This document shows positions 13,492 to 15,347 of a DNA stretch of 15,347 nt, in pieces (position 1 is the first letter of the stretch; each line of letters starts with the position of its first letter). Under the pieces are notes generated by a model. It saw nothing but the letters and a program-made list of their open reading frames with translations. It was not told the DNA's origin and searched no databases. The stretch comes from Oligosphaeraceae bacterium (GTDB lineage Bacteria > Verrucomicrobiota > Lentisphaeria > Oligosphaerales > Oligosphaeraceae). Location of the stretch: the NCBI GenBank assembly GCA_012515455.1, contig JAAYYJ010000201.1, positions 1-15,347 on the forward strand, written 5' to 3'. Both the position numbers and the translations under genes were made by a program.

Positions 13492-15147
13492 TTATTTGCC
13501 CTCCAGCATTGCTGCTACATCCTCGGCCGCAGTGGTGATGCCTTTGATACCGAAATTCTCGACCAGGACATTGGCAATGCCCGGCGACAGGAATCCGGGC
13601 AGCGTCGGCCCCAGGCGGATGTTCTTGAACCCCAGGTACAGCAGAGCCAGCAGCACCAGCACGGCTTTCTGTTCATACCAGGCGATATCGAAAGACAGTG
13701 GCAGTTTGTTCACATCATCGAGTGCGAAGGCTTTCTGCAGCGCCAGGGCGATAACCGCCAGGGAGTAGCTGTCGTTGCACTGACCGGCGTCCAGCACCCG
13801 GGGAATGCCGCCGATATCGCCGAGCTGGAGTTTGTTGTAGCGGTATTTGGCGCAGCCGGCGGTCAGGATGATGGTGTCTTGGGGCAGCTGCTGGGCGACC
13901 TCGGTGAAGTAGGAGCGGGCTTTCTGCCGGCCGTCGCAGCCGGCCATCACGATGAAACGCTTGATGGCACCGGACTTGACCGCGGCAATCACCTTGTCCG
14001 CCAGGGCCAGCACCTGCTGGTGACCAAAACCGCCCACCAGCTTGCCCGTCTCCAGCTCAATCGGCGGCGCACAGGTCTTGGCCTTGGCGATGATGGCGGA
14101 GAAATCCTTGTGACCGCCGTCGGGGCGGTCGGGGATGTAGGGCAGACCTGCGTAGCCGACCGCGCCGGTGGTGAAGACCCGGTCCTGGTATTCCAGGTCT
14201 GGCGGTACCAGGCAGTTGGTGGTGAACAGCACCGGCCCATTGAACTTCTTGATTTCGTCCTTCTGCAGGCACCAGGCGTTGCCGTAATTGCCGACCAGGT
14301 GTTCGTATTTCTTGAAGGCGGGGCGATAGTGCGCGGGCAGCATCTCGCTGTGGGTGTAGATATCCACACCGCTGCCCTTGCTCTGTTCCAGCAGCTCCTC
14401 GAGGTCCACAAAGTCGTGTCCGGAAATCAGGATTCCCGGGTTGTTTCTGACCCCGAGGTTGACTTCCGAAATTTCCTGCGCTCCGTAGCTGCTGGAGTTG
14501 GCTTCGTCGAGATACGCCATTACTTTTACGCCGTACTCGCCGGTTTTCAGAGTCAGGGCCACCAGCTCGTCCGCGCTGATATCCTCCCGCACCAGTTCTG
14601 ACAGTCCATACATCAGGTATTCAAAAATCTCCTGCCCCTGTTTTTTAATCTGGTAGCCGTGTTCGAGGTAGGCGGAAATGCCCTTCAGACCATAGAGAAC
14701 CAGTGCTTTCAAGGCCCTGAGGTCCTCATTTTCGATCTCCATCCAGCCGCCCGTGCCTTGGTCTGCCTTGCTCAGAATATCCGCCTCGTTGGCAGGCGAC
14801 CAGGAGGCGCATTCCGGCACACAGCACAGTGCTTCTTTGCCGGCCAGGAAGGCCTTGACCGCGTCCCGGAGCTGCACCGCCGTGAAGATGTCAGCGATGA
14901 AATCCTGGCGGTTGAAATCGGCGTTGGTGATGGTCTTGAACAACCCCTTGTCCAGGAAAAATGCCGTCTTCTCATCATACCAGCCGTACTTCTTGGCCTT
15001 GACCGCGAAAAACGAAATGCCTTTCAGAGTCCAGATGAACAAATCCTGCAGATTCGCAACCTCTGCGGTCTTGCCGCAAATGCCCTGCTTCAGAGAACAG
15101 CCCTTGTTCATCGCAGTCTCTTGACATTGATGGCAAAACATGCCCAT
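13492..15147 (-). CDS. hcp: Hydroxylamine reductase / hybrid-cluster protein
   Basis: A 551-residue hybrid-cluster protein, of usual length for the anaerobe-type class. The N-terminus has C5, C8, C17 and C24, ligands for the proximal [4Fe-4S] cluster. All hybrid-cluster ligands can be placed by motif: H244 (SGHD), E268 (THSEM), C312 (TTNCLVPP), C404 (MAGCDGR, the persulfide Cys), C432 (TAGCAKYR), C457 (GQCNDSYS) and E492 (AWYEQKA). Family members reduce hydroxylamine in vitro and are now linked to nitric oxide reduction and protein S-nitrosylation. It is cytoplasmic. The ribosome site AAGGAGG lies 5 to 6 bases before the ATG; a second ATG two codons later (MFCHQC) is 11 bases away, so the first is preferred. 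Expected to be induced by NO or nitrosative stress; no hcr-like reductase gene is adjacent. Confidence 0.98.
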   Translation of the reverse strand: MGMFCHQCQETAMNKGCSLKQGICGKTAEVANLQDLFIWTLKGISFFAVKAKKYGWYDEKTAFFLDKGLFKTITNADFNRQDFIADIFTAVQLRDAVKAFLAGKEALCCVPECASWSPANEADILSKADQGTGGWMEIENEDLRALKALVLYGLKGISAYLEHGYQIKKQGQEIFEYLMYGLSELVREDISADELVALTLKTGEYGVKVMAYLDEANSSSYGAQEISEVNLGVRNNPGILISGHDFVDLEELLEQSKGSGVDIYTHSEMLPAHYRPAFKKYEHLVGNYGNAWCLQKDEIKKFNGPVLFTTNCLVPPDLEYQDRVFTTGAVGYAGLPYIPDRPDGGHKDFSAIIAKAKTCAPPIELETGKLVGGFGHQQVLALADKVIAAVKSGAIKRFIVMAGCDGRQKARSYFTEVAQQLPQDTIILTAGCAKYRYNKLQLGDIGGIPRVLDAGQCNDSYSLAVIALALQKAFALDDVNKLPLSFDIAWYEQKAVLVLLALLYLGFKNIRLGPTLPGFLSPGIANVLVENFGIKGITTAAEDVAAMLEGK

Positions 15148-15347
15148 GATAACCTCCTTGCTCCTTCCTATTTGGAAACAATCAGGTGAAATGCCGCAGC
15201 CGCTGCATCACACCACTTTGGTTAGGCCATAAATCACGGCCTGGCAACAAAGACCGGGGACAACCCCAACCGCAGCAAACTGAACTGCAGCTAGGGTCAG
15301 CTCCAACGCAGTTAGCTTACTGTAATCTGCACCACCAGCTTTTGCAA
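15148..15347 (-). promoter_or_regulatory. Leader/upstream region of hcp, with an imperfect inverted repeat at 15186-15213
   Basis: No gene is visible in these 200 bp. A 28-bp imperfect palindrome (10 of 14 arm positions pair; outer arms GTG...CAC) lies 38 bp before the hcp ATG and could be an operator or an RNA hairpin. A second inverted repeat, AGGCC-N9-GGCCT, is at 15224-15242. Neither matches a clear FNR (TTGAT-N4-ATCAA) or HcpR-type (TTGTGA-N6-TCACAA) box, and no strong sigma-70 promoter is evident by eye. Confidence 0.35.

Noticed and set aside
13237..14601. Long plus-strand open frame (454 codons) opposite hcp and the cupin
   Set aside because: It lies fully antisense to a well-recognised Hcp and cupin, is Gln/Gly/Val-rich with no domain pattern, and is a common by-product of GC-rich codon use.
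15253..15330. AACTGC...GCAGTT inverted repeat and the look of a structured RNA upstream of hcp
   Set aside because: Only 6 bp pair across a 19-base loop; no tRNA, riboswitch or T-box features could be recognised.
1..15347. CRISPR array, insertion sequence, tRNA or rRNA genes
   Set aside because: No regular spaced repeats, transposase motifs, terminal inverted repeats or RNA-gene signatures were seen on either strand.

Overview
The window (about 60% GC) looks like part of the chromosome of a Gram-negative, probably anaerobic or microaerobic bacterium. A LolA-like periplasmic carrier and a lipobox point to an outer membrane. A class of hybrid-cluster protein typical of strict anaerobes, with the C-X2-C-X8-C-X6-C N-terminal cysteine set, points to low oxygen. 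The phylum cannot be fixed from sequence alone; PVC-group (for example Lentisphaerota) or Desulfobacterota-like bacteria are guesses.

Layout: (1) From 11763 down to the left edge, twelve genes run on the minus strand with almost no gaps, and many overlap by 4 bp (ATGA). In transcription order they are a FabF-type ketosynthase, an acyl carrier protein, a PlsC-like acyltransferase, a PaaK-like adenylate-forming ligase, a radical SAM/SPASM protein fused to an ApeP-like hotdog dehydratase, a LolA-like carrier, an MMPL/RND exporter fused to a DUF3261-like lipoprotein domain, a FabZ/ApeI-like dehydratase, a 4HBT thioesterase, a second ketosynthase, a half-size ketosynthase-like (chain-length-factor) protein without the catalytic Cys, and a cobalamin-type radical SAM protein cut by the window edge. 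(2) From 11764 to 12014 lies an AT-rich divergent regulatory region. (3) From 12015 to 13016 on the plus strand is a lone extended-SDR (NAD-dependent epimerase-like) gene. (4) From 13092 to 13126 is a strong intrinsic terminator. (5) From 13147 to 15147 on the minus strand is a two-gene unit, hcp then a cupin. (6) From 15148 to 15347 is the hcp leader.

How the genes fit together: the large operon has the logic of an aryl-polyene/flexirubin-type type II fatty-acid synthase. A ligase would load a starter on the ACP, two ketosynthases and a CLF-like partner would elongate, two dehydratases would make unsaturations, a thioesterase and an acyltransferase would release or transfer the chain, and LolA, MMPL and the LolB-like domain would carry the lipid to the outer membrane. 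The two radical SAM enzymes are the unusual part. One is physically fused to the dehydratase. They suggest that the acyl chain is modified by radical chemistry, which makes this a candidate for an undescribed polyene- or cyclised-lipid pathway. No ketoreductase is visible, so the cluster probably continues past the left edge or borrows FabG.
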